DNA of 64,000 nucleotides from Plumapathes pennacea. Taxonomy: Eukaryota; Cnidaria; Anthozoa; Antipatharia; Myriopathidae. Below the pieces are notes generated by a model. The model had not been told where the DNA came from, made no database searches, and saw only the letters and a list, made by a program, of their open reading frames with translations. The position numbers and the translations under genes are program-made. The stretch spans positions 16,174,443 to 16,238,442 of the forward strand of contig OZ038464.1 of the NCBI GenBank assembly GCA_964036295.1. The letters are read 5' to 3'. Numbering within the stretch: the stretch's first letter is position 1; the number at the start of each line of letters is the position of its first letter. Shown here one piece after another: positions 11,201-24,183 of the stretch.

Positions 11201-14200
11201 CAATATGGCTGCTGTCCGTTACCCAATGCAGTGTGCTGTAGTGATGGTGTACATTGCTGTCCCAGTGGATACACATGTGATGTCTCCAAAGGAACCTGCT
11301 CTAAAGGAGATGTCCAAGTTCCAATGATGGCCAAAGTAGTTGCAAAAATCCCTGCAAAGAATGTGGTTTGCCCTGATGGAGAATCTGAATGCCCCAGTGG
11401 AAATACATGCTGTAAACTATCCTCTGGACAATATGGCTGCTGTCCGTTACCCAATGCAGTGTGCTGTAGTGATGGTGTACATTGCTGTCCCAATGGATAC
11501 ACATGTGATGTCTCCGCAGGAACCTGCTCTAAAGGAGATGTCCAAGTTCCAATGGTGGCCAAAGTTGTTGCAAAAACCCCTGCAAAGAATGTGGTTTGCC
11601 CTGATGGAGAATCTCAATGCCCAGATGGAAATACATGCTGTAAACTATCCTCTGGACAATATGGTTGCTGTCCGTTACCCAACGCAGTGTGCTGTAGTGA
11701 TGGTGTACATTGCTGTCCCAATGGATACACATGTGATGTCTCTGCAGGAACCTGCTCTAAAGGAGATGTCCAAGTTCCAATGGTGGCCAAAGTAGTTGCA
11801 AAAACCCCTGCAAAGAATGTGGTTTGCCCTGATGGAGAATCTGAATGCCCCAGTGGAAATACATGCTGTAAACTATCCTCTGGACAATATGGTTGCTGTC
11901 CGTTACCCAATGCAGTGTGCTGTAGTGATGGTGTACATTGCTGTCCCAATGGATACACATGTGATGTCTCCGCAGGAACCTGCTCTAAAGGAGATGTCCA
12001 AATTCCAATGATGGCCAAAGTAGTTGCTAAAACCCCTGCAAGGAATGTGGTTTGCCCTGATGGACAATCCCAATGCCCAGATGGAAATACATGCTGTAAA
12101 CTATCCTCTGGACAATATGGCTGCTGTCCTTTACCCAACGCAGTGTGCTGTAGTGATGGTGTACATTGCTGTCCCAATGGATACACATGTGATGTCTCCG
12201 CAGGAACCTGCTCTAAAGGAGATGTCCAAGTTCCAATGGTGGCCAAAGTAGTTGCAAAAACCCCTGCAAAGAATGTGGTTTGCCCTGATGGAGAATCTGA
12301 ATGCCCCAGTGGAAATACATGCTGTAAACTATCCTCTGGACAATATGGTTGCTGTCCTTTTCCCAATGCAGTATGCTGTAGTGATGGTGTACATTGCTGT
12401 CCCAATGGATACACATGTGATGTCTCCGCAGGAACCTGCTCTAAAGGAGATGTCCAAATTCCAATGATGGCCAAAGTAGTTGCAAAAACCCTTCCAAAGA
12501 ATGTGGTTTGCCCTGATGAAGAATCCCAATGCCCAGATGGAAATACATGCTGTAAACTATCCTCTGGACAATATGGTTGCTGTCCGTTACCCAATGCAGT
12601 GTGCTGTAGTGATGGTGTACATTGCTGTCCCAATGGATACACATGTGATGTCTCCGCAGGAACCTGCTCTAAAGGAGATGTCAAAATTCCAATGGTGGCC
12701 AAAGTAGCTGCAAAAACCTTTGCAAAGAATGTGGTTTGCCCTGATGGAGAATCTGAATGCCCCAGTGGAAATACATGCTGTAAACTATCCTCTGGACAAT
12801 ATGGTTGCTGTCCGTTACCCAATGCAGTGTGCTGTAGTGATGGTGTACATTGCTGTCCCAATGGATACACATGTGATGTCTCCGCAGGAACCTGCTCTAA
12901 AGGAGATGTCAAAATTCCAATGGTGGCCAAAGTAGCTGCAAAAACCTTTGCAAAGAATGTGGTTTGCCCTGATGGAGAATCTGAATGCCCCAGTGGAAAT
13001 ACATGCTGTAAACTATCCTCTGGACAATATGGTTGCTGTCCTTTACCCAATGCAGTGTGCTGTAGTGATGGTGTACATTGCTGTCCCAATGGATACACAT
13101 GTGATGTCTCTGCAGGAACCTGCTCTAAAGGAGATGTCCAAGTTCCAATGGTGGCCAAAGTAGTTGCAAAAACCCCTGCAAAGAATGTGGTTTGCCCTGA
13201 TGGAGAATCTGAATGCCCCAGTGGAAATACATGCTGTAAACTATCCTCTGGACAATATGGTTGCTGTCCGTTACCCAATGCAGTGTGCTGTAGTGATGGT
13301 GTACATTGCTGTCCCAATGGATACACATGTGATGTCTCCGCAGGAACCTGCTCTAAAGGAGATGTCCAAATTCCAATGATGGCCAAAGTAGTTGCTAAAA
13401 CCCCTGCAAGGAATGTGGTTTGCCCTGATGGACAATCCCAATGCCCAGATGGAAATACATGCTGTAAACTATCCTCTGGACAATATGGCTGCTGTCCTTT
13501 ACCCAACGCAGTGTGCTGTAGTGATGGTGTACATTGCTGTCCCAATGGATACACATGTGATGTCTCCGCAGGAACCTGCTCTAAAGGAGATGTCCAAGTT
13601 CCAATGGTGGCCAAAGTAGTTGCAAAAACCCCTGCAAAGAATGTGGTTTGCCCTGATGGAGAATCTGAATGCCCCAGTGGAAATACATGCTGTAAACTAT
13701 CCTCTGGACAATATGGTTGCTGTCCTTTTCCCAATGCAGTATGCTGTAGTGATGGTGTACATTGCTGTCCCAATGGATACACATGTGATGTCTCCGCAGG
13801 AACCTGCTCTAAAGGAGATGTCAAAATTCCAATGGTGGCCAAAGTAGCTGCAAAAACCTTTGCAAAGAATGTGGTTTGCCCTGATGGAGAATCTGAATGC
13901 CCCAGTGGAAATACATGCTGTAAACTATCCTCTGGACAATATGGTTGCTGTCCGTTACCCAATGCAGTGTGCTGTAGTGATGGTGTACATTGCTGTCCCA
14001 ATGGATACACATGTGATGTCTCCGCAGGAACCTGCTCTAAAGGAGATGTCAAAATTCCAATGGTGGCCAAAGTAGCTGCAAAAACCTTTGCAAAGAATGT
14101 GGTTTGCCCTGATGGAGAATCTGAATGCCCCAGTGGAAATACATGCTGTAAACTATCCTCTGGACAATATGGTTGCTGTCCTTTACCCAATGCAGTGTGC

Positions 14201-16809
14201 TGTAGTGATGGTGTACATTGCTGTCCCAATGGATACACATGTGATGTCTCTGCAGGAACCTGCTCTAAAGGAGATGTCCAAATTCCAATGGTGGCCAAAG
14301 TAGTTGCAAAAACCCCTGCAAGGAATGTGGTTTGCCCTGATGGAAAATCTGAATGCCCAGATGGAAATACATGCTGCAAACTATCCTCTGGACAATATGG
14401 TTGCTGTCCGTTACCCAATGCAGTGTGCTGTAGTGATGGTGAACATTGCTGTCCCAATGGATACACATGTGATGTCTCCGCAGGAACCTGCTCTAAAGGA
14501 GATGTCCAAGTTCCAATGGTGGCCAAAGTAGTTGCAAAAACCCCTGCAAAGAATGTGGTTTGCCCTGATGGAGAATCTGAATGCCCCAGTGGAAATACAT
14601 GCTGTAAACTATCCTCTGGACAATATGGTTGCTGTCCTTTACCCAATGCAGTGTGCTGTAGTGATGGTGTGCATTGCTGTCCCAATGGATACACATGTGA
14701 TGTCTCTGCAGGAACCTGCTCTAAAGGAGATGTCAAAATTCCAATGGTGGCTAAAGTAGCTGCAAAAACCCCTGCAAAGAATGTGGTTTGCCCTGATGGA
14801 AAATCTGAATGCCCAGATGGAAATACATGCTGTAAACTATCCTCTGGACAATATGGTTGTTGTCCTTTACCCAGTGCAGTGTGCTGTAGTGATGGTGTAC
14901 ATTGTTGTCCCAGTGGATACACATGTGATGTCTCCGCAGGAACCTGCTCTAAAGGAGATGTCCAAGTTCCAATGGTGGCTAAAGTAGCTGCAAAAACCCC
15001 TGCAAAGGATGTAATTTGCCCTGATAAAAAGAGTAAATGTGAAGATGGAAGTACGTGCTGTAAACTATCCTCTGGTGAATATGGCTGCTGTCCTTTACCC
15101 AGTGCAGTTTGTTGCACTGATGGCAAACATTGCTGCCCCAATGGTTACACGTGTGATCTTAAACAGGGTGAGTTTTTCTCTCATTTGTGTATCTACACTG
15201 TAGTGTATGCAGTAATAAGCTAAGAACCAATAATGCAGCTTGTGTGTGCATGTCAGTCAAGGCTCTTTACCAAACCCCCACTTAGATTTCACACTGAATA
15301 AATCAATTGAAAGAAGTGCATTAAATATTTTAGTACTTCCCTTGATAACCCTTTCACTCCCAAGAGTGAGCAACTTTAATTTTCTCTTCTCAGTCTCCCA
15401 CCAGAGATATATAGTATGGAGAATTTGGCATTTGATACCTTGCTCAAGTGACAGCTGATTAAAACATAAATTCTCTTTTTATCACTCATACATTTTCTTA
15501 TTTGATGGTTAAGAGAATTTGTATTTTGAGCTTGGGAGTTAAAGGGATAAGTAATGTTATGGGAACTCAGGAATAAGTGTGAGATGCAACTGACGTTTTG
15601 CTGAAGAATGGACCAACACAGCTGAATGTTCACAAAAGCTCAGAAAATTGAACTTGCAACTGTTTTTCCTCAACTTCTTGCAGGTACATGTTTGAGGGGT
15701 GTCAGGCATTTGGAATTCACTCCTCTGTTGAGACAAGGTACTGAAACTGTATACTGACAACAACATACAACTATTTTGAGTAATAATGCCGAATGCCGTG
15801 CCTCAGATTTACTGATTAATTTTGCTTCAACAACTTTTGGACTGAAATTGCACTCAAAACCATGTGATTACCTATACAAAATGGTAAGTTAACACCATTG
15901 AAAGTGATGTGACATTTTGTGAACACATTGTACACATTTTGGCATACTAACTAATGAAAATTATTACAAAGTGTGTCACTATTAGAACTATACAAATGGC
16001 TTACATTCTGTTGTTGTTTATGAGCAAATGTTGCACATTACAAAAATAAGTGACCATCTGGCCATGACTTGGGAAAAAAATAAAAAAGCACCCCCCCCCC
16101 CTCCCCCACCTTTTTCTAAATATGAAACAAGGGCCCAGGGCACTCATTCAAGGATTTATTGTAAACATGTGTACTGTATTTGAAACCAGTAGCCATTTAG
16201 TCCAGCTTGAAAATGTGTATCCAAACTGCAGTCTTCTTGATCCCAGGTGAAGTGGGTGTTAAAAATGTAGTGTGTCCAGATCAGTCAGAGTGCTTGGACT
16301 ATGAAACCTGCTGCCCGGTAACAGGAGGCGGCTATGGCTGCTGCCCTCTCCCTCAAGCTGTTTGCTGCTCTGACTTAGAACACTGCTGTCCCAGTGGTTA
16401 CAGATGTGAGTTAAGTTCAGAAACTTGCGTTGTAGGAAGCAAGACAATCCCTATGTTGAGCAAACACAAGGCAATTCCTGCACGCATCATCCACTCAGAT
16501 GGTAAAGCCAAGGTGGAGAAGAAGCTGCGTGTGGTAAACCTGGAGGAGAAGTTGAGGTTTGTGCCAAAATTCCATAAAGAAAGCAGCTCATCTTGCAGTG
16601 GCAACCAAGCCGGGTGCAGCACCTTCCATACCTGTTGCACACTCCCCTTGGGAGGTCACCATTGTTGCCCTCTGCCAATGGCTTCCTGCTGTTCCGATGG
16701 TTTGCACTGCTGCCCCCAGGGCTTTAGTTGTGACGCAAAGGACGGCAAGTGCAGGAAGGGAGATGAAGCCATTCCCATGATTCACTCGGGTGCTGATGTC
16801 CAAGCCTGA
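8247..16809 (+). CDS. Granulin precursor with 22 granulin domains
   Basis: Secreted granulin/progranulin-type protein. Exons: 8247-8309 (start and signal peptide, MQLAVLLSVCLIS then a small-residue cleavage area), 10643-15167, 15684-15737 and 16247-16809. Phases agree and the total is 1,735 codons. Each domain shows the 12-cysteine granulin pattern with four CC pairs. There is one divergent N-terminal domain, 19 tandem 76-residue units, and two divergent C-terminal domains in the last exon. Array units are separated by a hydrophobic/basic linker of the type VPMVAKVVAKTPAKN, a plausible processing site. Vertebrate progranulin has seven and a half domains, with each domain split across two exons; here 20 start in one exon. 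Growth-factor-like or lysosomal roles are known for the family; the role here is unknown. The signal-peptide exon is inferred from a good AG/GT pair and phase 0. Confidence 0.92.
10907..15167 (+). repeat. 228-bp tandem array of 19 granulin units
   Basis: Unit starts (Val-Val-Cys-Pro-Asp codons) recur every 228 bp from 10907 to 15011, in frame and with no length change. Neighbouring units differ at only a few sites; unit 19 is the most diverged and loses its last cysteine segment to the next exon. Shared variants show larger duplications. Units 5-7 match 11-13 (1,368 bp apart) and units 8-9 match 13-14 (1,140 bp apart). Confidence 0.95.
15345..15550. mobile_element. TTAA-family MITE in a granulin intron
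   Basis: TAACCCTTTCACTCCCAAGA at the left and GAGCTTGGGAGTTAAAGGGA at the right match the 3420-3630 family. It lies between the array exon and the 54-nt exon. Confidence 0.7.
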
Positions 16810-17219
16810 AGTAAACTGACCACTGAAAAGAACATTATTTTGTGTTTTCATTAGTTTAGTGATTAATCCTTAAACATTGGTAAGGGCTATATGAGCAGGC
16901 TGTAACATCACACTCCTTAGTACTGTTTTGATGCATATTATAAGCAAGTGTGATTTAAAATAATGTTTCTGACTTTTTAGGGAAACTCAAAGACTTGAGT
17001 CTGACTCAATGACTTGCTGTCAACCTGGTTACAGTCATTTTTTGTTTTTGTTCCGTGAACGTCGTATACAATTCTGAAATGCACTAGAGTAGATTTCTCT
17101 ATGGTCTACTGCAGCAGTTTTTTTATTTATTTTTTTTCAGTACGGTAATCAATTTTTTAAGTTTTATATGTGACACTTTAATGCATTTTGATAAGGTAAA
17201 CTTCAATATAAGTCCAGCC

Positions 17220-17225
17220 AATAAA
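17220..17225 (+). terminator. Candidate polyadenylation signal of granulin
   Basis: AATAAA lies about 410 bp after the granulin stop, in the 524-bp spacer to the convergent LisH/WD40 stop. AATAAA matches for the opposite strand occur near 17122-17131, so the two 3' UTRs may overlap. Confidence 0.5.
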
Positions 17226-17332
17226 GTAAGAATTTTGTTTGTCAGCACTTGTCTTGAATTGATTAGTTTCTGCTGGTTCATTGATTACCATTTTCCAGAG
17301 CTTAGTCACATCATGCTTCAGTTGAATAGCCA

Positions 17333-20300
17333 TCATTTCTTTGACTGTTGTTGATGATGCCAAAGACGAACAGTGCTGTCAAATCCACATGACACCAACA
17401 GAGAAGATGCCTCACAGTAAAATATATCTCGCTGAAGAGGTAATAATAATAATTTATTATTGGTATGCATTAGTCAAAAGGGCCAGCATTGTATTATTTA
17501 CAGTGCTAAAAACATTTTACTTTGAAGGATTTATCAAGAGGTGTATTTACCAGAATCTATGGAATTCTTAATACTTTTTTTGATTCTGAAGTCAATTCAA
17601 AAAAATTCTTACACATCCAAATAAATTTAATGTCAACATTCACAGAAGTCAGTGAAATGACCATACACAGCTCTGCAATATTGGTATTGGATCAGTGACA
17701 CATTATGATCTTTAACTCCCAAGCTAAACTAAAGTCATATTATCCCAACCTTTTAGAAGAAAATGGATTGTATGAATGATGAAGTGAGAATTAACTGTTT
17801 AATTAGCTTTCAACTGGGCAAGGTATCAAAAAGCCCAGTTCCCTTTACTGTATAATATAATATATTTCTAGTGAGAAACAAGAAGAAAATTGAAGTAAAA
17901 GGGTTAACAAGGATTCAGCTTGTAAATTTGCCTCGTGACAGTCCCTGTGGTACAGTAGTGCAACTACAGTAAGCTGGCTGTGTGTAGCCTACATCTGCTC
18001 CTTACCACAGGTGCTGTGTGTCCTGCCAGTCTTGCCACAACTCTCTGGCTGGAAATCTCCCATACCACAATGCTGGAGTCTTGTGAGGTCTGTGTATGAT
18101 CAACAGTTAAGCAGGGATGTCATTTTTCTGGCAACCAGGCTCTGAAACTACTTTATTTCTGTTGTCTCCTGGGGGTGGGGACTCTGATATATGTGCCATC
18201 TAGGTGTTCAGTACATTTCAGATGAGTTCCTGTTCTTTTTTTGGTATGGAGTAGGAATGGAGCCAGGCAAAGGCTGTACTGCACCCCATTCCAAAGTCCA
18301 AAAAGAAAATTCGCTCAGAACAAACAGGAACATCTGCATCATTTTCAATCATTTTAGTCTGAAATAGGGTATCACTTTTATGTCTTTGGTCTGGAATAGG
18401 GTGAACAGTTTGGTATACAGGCCTGAAAAGTGGAAAAATATGGGGATCATAGAGGTCTTACATTTTGGTTTGAGATACGGTAAGGGGCGTTTTTAGAACC
18501 GTAGCACACACCCGCGACATAAATTATGAGGAATAACTCCCACCTGCAGATCAATTTATATCAAGGATTAGGTAAATTAATCAGATACCATACCGAGTAA
18601 ATGTAATGACCACTTGGGTGCCAGCAATGACGAGGATGACTGTATTCATCATTCACACACCCATACAGGTTACATACCTAAAAAATAAGGGAATTTTTCA
18701 CATCCAGAAACCACTTGTAGTTTTTGTATGAAAAAGGTGTGAGAATTGCCAATACATGGTGTTGCAAGTTGCAGCTGTAACCATGTGATTAGATGATCTC
18801 ATTTCCTCAATCAATCAGTGCCCAAAAAGAACAATTTGGAAGATATATACATGTTTCAGTATATTCATACAGTATCTGTCTCATCATTAACAAATTTTCC
18901 AATTCAGTGTCACTATTGAATGGGCCATCTTCTGTACAAGACTAGTATGGTATACAGTAAGCAGGATTTCCTTTGCATCAAGTGTATGTTATTCAACCAT
19001 ACTGAAAAATTGTACGACTTCAACCTGATTTAATTACCTGTGTGCCATTATCAAGTGAATAGATAATCAATCTGTTTTTGTCTGAAATGAAAGCAAGATT
19101 GATTAGAAGGTTGGGGGCACGTGGCATATTTCTCATACAGTAAATTTGAGTTGGAGTGAGCTGCCCCCTTCTGAAAACCCCTATTCTATTTCAAATCAAA
19201 ATAGATCAAATACACAAATAAGCAAAACCTGCTCCCCTAACGAGGCCAAAGAGACAAAACCTATACCCTACTGTAGTTCAGACTTAAATTATGCTTGAGA
19301 TAATAGCCCTTTGGGGCAGCACACACTATATGACTTATATATGAAAGTACTGTACTCCCTCTACACCACCACCCCCCCCCCCAACCTCCACAGATTTGGT
19401 CTGTCACTTGATGGAAAAAACAGTCTATGTTATAAACAGTAAGGCTGTGATATTATAAACACTCACCAGTAGAAACAAGCATGAGACTGTCATCAGCACA
19501 ACAACTGATCTCCATTGCTGTAAAACTCACATAGTCATCCCCCAGAGCATTCATGTTGATTGGTTGCATTTTTAGAATGAATTATGCATTCAGTTTCACC
19601 TATATGCACATGCAGGTCTGACATAAGGACATTCTGTCCAGGAATGGGAGGGGAGGGGGTACTCGGGCATAATAGGGATGGGTCCAAGTGTGAAGCCCTT
19701 TTTTGGGTTTGAAATTAGCAATTTGGGGCCCTAGTCTTGTTGATTACAAAATGTAGTTAATACAATTTAACTAAGAGCGGTGAGTGTGGTCACCGTGGTT
19801 CATGCAGTTGTCAGTGGTTCTGATACCTGCTGTCATGTAAGACAGTTGGCATTTGTTAGTGCTGTGTGGCCAAGGGGGACTGTGAGTGGAGAGATCAATT
19901 TGAAGAAATTATTATTTAAATGGGAATAATATTCTATAAAATTAATGGAGCAATGAAGCTTCATATACCAAATGCCACATTCTTTCACCTTACTGTGTGG
20001 CTCACCTCTGAAGGTTCACTAGTCATGTCTAAAACATGAATACAGTTGTCATTTCTCACAGCCACCAACAGCACCTCAGATCTCTGAGAGATAAAATTCA
20101 GTACAGAACATTCTGAGGACCAGCTGAGACCATAAGACTGTACCTTCCTGCCAAGTCAAAACCCAAATAAACCAAGCATTTCAATCTGCAACTATCATAA
20201 TGGCACCTTGGAGCCTTACAATTTAGTGATATTGCAATGCTGGTACGAATATCGGTTGTTCTTTCCAACTAGCTACAATAACAGGTTTGTACAGCATTTA

Positions 20301-23300
20301 CATCAAGTTGGAAGACTTAAATACCTTCTTAAATGTAATTGCCTCTACTTGTCCTCCAAAGTTGAACTGCTTGTAAAGTTTGTAATCAGTACTATCACTT
20401 GCATCTTGCATCCTGGACATAAACAACATGAAATGACTGAGTCAGTATTCAGACACCAAAGGATGCTTCAAATCATCCATGTGCACTATGTGTATCAATG
20501 AAGTTCAATGCACAAAGTCAGCTGTATGCCCGAAATATGGTATACATTTTGGAGTCGGATCTGAAATAGGGTATAGAAAATCAGATTTTTGGTCTGAAAT
20601 AGGGTAAGGGTTTGCAGGACCATGCAGCACGATGAGTTGCCCCCCCTGGGAGGGGGGGCTGTATGTAATCAGTAATGTGTAAAGAAAATGGCAGGTGATC
20701 AGCTGTTGTATTGGTTTAAGGTGGTCACACTATCAATATTATCCCAACACCATTCCAGACAGTTTTAGAAAGTAGGATCAATATATTGGGGCTGAAACGG
20801 GTTCAGAATGTAAATCAAAGCTGAATGGTTGGTTAATATACTGCACAGTACATACAAGTGGTGCATTATTTGTTTTATTTTTATATAAACTACAAGCACA
20901 CTCACTTGTACAAACAAACTGAATGGTCATAGGATGCTGTGGCAAAGTACTGGGCTGATGGTGACCACTTCACTCTCACAACAAACCTTCAAAAACAAAA
21001 GAGTTGATTACAGAGCTGAGACCAATAACAGCAACTCCTTACTTTTAACCCTCTAGAAGCATCACCCATCCCTATACACATGTTGTTTGCACTTCAATTT
21101 TCAGATGCAGTTAGCATTAGCTTAACTCAGTTCATTGGTGAGTTGCAGTGGCGTACATATACCCTAGCCCCAAATCAACACTTCATTGCAAACCTACACA
21201 TGCCAAATTAGTAGCCAGTGGCAAATATAAGCAGTGCAGTTGACTTGCAGTGGCAAATCCTGCCCCATACAAAGTTTTCTGAAAGTAGTTCAAGTACGAG
21301 TTACAATATAGTTGCATGAACAAGTGTGGGAACATGGACTCACTTCTTGTGATCTTGAAATGTCTTGATTGTTTTCACATTCTCTGGGCTAATATCAACA
21401 ATGCAAACTTTCCTGTCCATACTTCCAGTAAGTACAAGATTTCTGAATTTAATAAAAACCAAAAAGAGAAACATGGCCATACAGCAGTTTTACAGATGAC
21501 TAATGCTCTTACTCAATCACTCACATGGTTTCTTCTACAGACAATTTATTTTTTGAACTCAGAAATGAATTTGGGGTAAATTAATGTATCACTGCCCTTT
21601 AAACTATTGCTCCTCTTTTATCAACTTCTAGTGCAAACAAAAGGTCACAAGGCTGCCAAAAGTAAATGATTGTGTAATATTGCTTTGGTTTTGCATTTGC
21701 TCTGCTTTTGGATTGGTCCAAACAAGTATAGCAGCATTATTGGCCAATCAAGAGCAATAGCAAAACCTGATTGCTTTGTCACTCAAGAAAGAAATTGGTG
21801 ATGGGGTGAATTCACACCGCTGATTGGTAATTAACCCTTCTTCAAAGTAGATAATTAACTTTCTTGGCTGATTCTGATTGGTTGAAAGTGTTTCTTTACA
21901 GCCTTTGCAATATTGGCAGCATACTTGCTTTGGTTTTGGTTTTCAACAGCCATCTGAAAATAGTTCTAAGGCACTAAACATTATGTACGTACTGTTGGTG
22001 AGGATGGACATCCATTGCAATAAGGCCAGCTGCATGTACTTGGACGTCAGAGGGTATGTCTGTTATATCGCGGTCCCTTGCAATGGGGACATCAAACTTC
22101 ATGACCGAAAGGATGCCCTTTGTAGAGCCCGCCACTAACACAGCTGCTTCTAAAAAGAAGAGTAAGAATAGAAACACTGCCTAGTTCTAGATTTCTCTAA
22201 GCAGTGTCACCTTCTTGCATAAAGACTAACCCCACCATTGTTGTGGAGAGTTACTGCAGTAAATGCAAGTATTAAAATTAGATGACATGTACTATAAATG
22301 TAGTGTAGACTATATGGCATCTCTTGTCCAAAAAGCATATAGCCAGATTACAATAACAATATATTAATTACATTATCACATTACATTATTTTATTTGGGG
22401 TTTAAATTCTCTCAGTAGTGACAAATTCCTCCCTAAAAAGTTCATACTAACCAGCTGGTGAGGTTGTTAATCTCACAGATAAGATGTTCTCCCCTCCTGC
22501 AAGCTGTCCCTCAATACAGCAGAGTGGCTATTAATTAATGAATAATATGTCCAGTCAGCAAACTAATTTACACAGTCAATATTATTAAATAATTTATATC
22601 TATCGACAATCCAAGACAATCCAAGATACAATATAATATTTTATTATTAACTCTGGCTTTTATGTTACAGTGTACAAAAACATAAAATGTCACCCCACCT
22701 CATTTGCATAACTTCCATCGGGGAAACCCTTGAATACAAACAGCGTCATCAGTAAATGTCAGGAGAATTAACAGTCTGATCACCTTGAACCCAAACATGG
22801 AGATTTCTTTGTATTGAGTCTCACATACTTGACTATTGAAAGGAGAAGTTTCATTCTGATCACTCCTGCTCAACAAAGCACAGGACATACTGTTGACCTT
22901 CATGTGATCAACACAGGATTGACAACATCTGGCTCAATTAGCCCTAAGACTATTCCAGATAGCCAGTACCTTAATACTAGTACCTACTATTTACCAGTAC
23001 TCAATATACACTATTTTATACCAAGGTACAAATAAAAACTCTGTCTGTCTGTCTGTCTGTCTGTCTGTCAACATCAAATGGTAAATGAATAGTATCATGA
23101 ATTTTTGACATACTGTACCAGAGTTGTAGTTAGTCTGGTCACTTTTTCTCTTGTCTGCTCATGATATTCATCTGAAATTTATAATGATCATAGACAAGAT
23201 AAGTCTTCAGTGTTCAGTAGTACTAGGAAATGTAGAGTAAAGTGCATGCAGAATTTCTGTCAGCCAACTCACCTAATATGGAAATAAGTTGCCCTGAATT

Positions 23301-23734
23301 CCCTTGACTTCCAGCTGTGTGTTTGTGGCCACTGAAAAGTTAAAAAATTATCACAGTATTGTTCAACAGCTTAAAACCATCAATCAGATGAATTCTCTGT
23401 TATGAATCGACACGTCCTATTTCCATGTGACGGAATATAGAATTGGCAGCTCCAAATGTGCTTTCATGGTTGCAAATGTGCTTTCATCGTGTAATTATAC
23501 CAAATATGAGTAAATAAATTGTTGTTGTTGTTGTTGTTGTTATTGTTGGTTGGTTGGTTGGTTGCAGTTCAACCCGGCCATATTTTTAAGTCAAGGGAAG
23601 AGTTTGAAGGCTTTTCTTTGGCTATTGCTGTCACTTTTGTCTTACCTCTCAGTCTCCAGCAAGTGTAGAGTCTTATTAAATCCATTCTCTTCCAAAAACT
23701 GGCATATCAGGGAAACAACGTCCTTAAAATCCAT
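17333..23734 (-). CDS. LisH/WD40-repeat protein (13 exons, in-frame TAA in exon 9)
   Basis: Exons: 23646-23734, 23273-23331, 22452-22496, 21993-22149, 21344-21442, 20906-20986, 20325-20412, 20006-20143, 19467-19599, 19038-19081, 18594-18677, 18006-18089, 17333-17431. Phases agree and lengths sum to exactly 400 codons. The N-terminus (FKDVVSLICQFLEENGFNKT) is a LisH motif. WD40-type blades follow, e.g. LVLTGSMDRKVCIVDI, YFATASYDHSVCLY, SSIVVWEI and the C-terminal LVSCGFDSTVRLW. The family is a scaffold type; I cannot name an ortholog. Exon 9 has no usable acceptor downstream of a TAA at 19582-19584, its sixth codon, although the blade sequence resumes at NMNALGDDYVSFTAMEIS. So the gene is either disrupted in this assembly or my splice model is wrong there. 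It diverges from the kinase gene across 449 bp. Confidence 0.78.
17711..17907. mobile_element. TTAA-family MITE, degraded
   Basis: Left end TTAACTCCCAAGCTAAACT and right end AAAGGGTTAA, with the middle resembling the 3420-3630 element (gaatgatgaagtgagaatta). It lies in the last intron of the LisH/WD40 gene. Confidence 0.6.
18340..18510. repeat. Dispersed repeat with 'tctgaaatagggta' motif
   Basis: Repeated short motifs (gtctgaaatagggtat, gtctggaatagggtga, ttgagatacggtaagg). The same motif recurs at 20,550-20,620, so this is a dispersed or tandem-derived family. No coding capacity was seen. Confidence 0.4.
23041..23069. repeat. CTGT tetranucleotide repeat
   Basis: About seven CTGT copies in intron 2 of the LisH/WD40 gene. 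Confidence 0.9.
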
Positions 23735-24183
23735 GACAAACACTGTACAGTACGTGAACCTGAACGTCCGCTAAATACTACTTCATGTAAGGCTTTTTGG
23801 TAACCAGGCCTTCTAAAACTTGTAACCGCGCCTTGAATGCTTTTGGCGGGAATTCGAATTGAAGGCAAAGTGTAAAAGAGGGGGAAAAAGGTTAGTTTGA
23901 AATTTTGCGTTGTCCAATAGAATTAGACTGACTGGCAGAGACTTCATTCCTCAAAACAACATGGCGGGGACAGGCATGCGTCGTTTTTGACATGCCTTGC
24001 ACGTGAAATTTTGTTTTCAATCGATTTGTTTTTAGCGCGGGCTTTTCTCTAGTCGTCCGTGCGATGATGCGCAAATTTAGATGTTTCTCGCATCGCCGAT
24101 GACGGGCTTGTGAATGGTTGTGATGGTTTATATCCAAGTGATCAAGTGCATAGTTTTCTCCTTGAATTGAGCCCAGCAGAAAC
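23735..24183. promoter_or_regulatory. Short bidirectional promoter region
   Basis: Only 449 bp separate the divergent ATG codons of the LisH/WD40 gene (23734) and the kinase gene (24184). Both genes must draw promoter function from this stretch or share it. It holds no TATA box that I can defend and no other gene. Confidence 0.55.

Noticed and set aside
11614-15141. 1,175-codon open frame antisense to the granulin array
   Set aside because: It is a shadow of the repeat. A 228-bp unit is a multiple of 3, so a frame open in one unit is open in all. The sense frame has the granulin cysteine pattern, signal peptide and splice sites.
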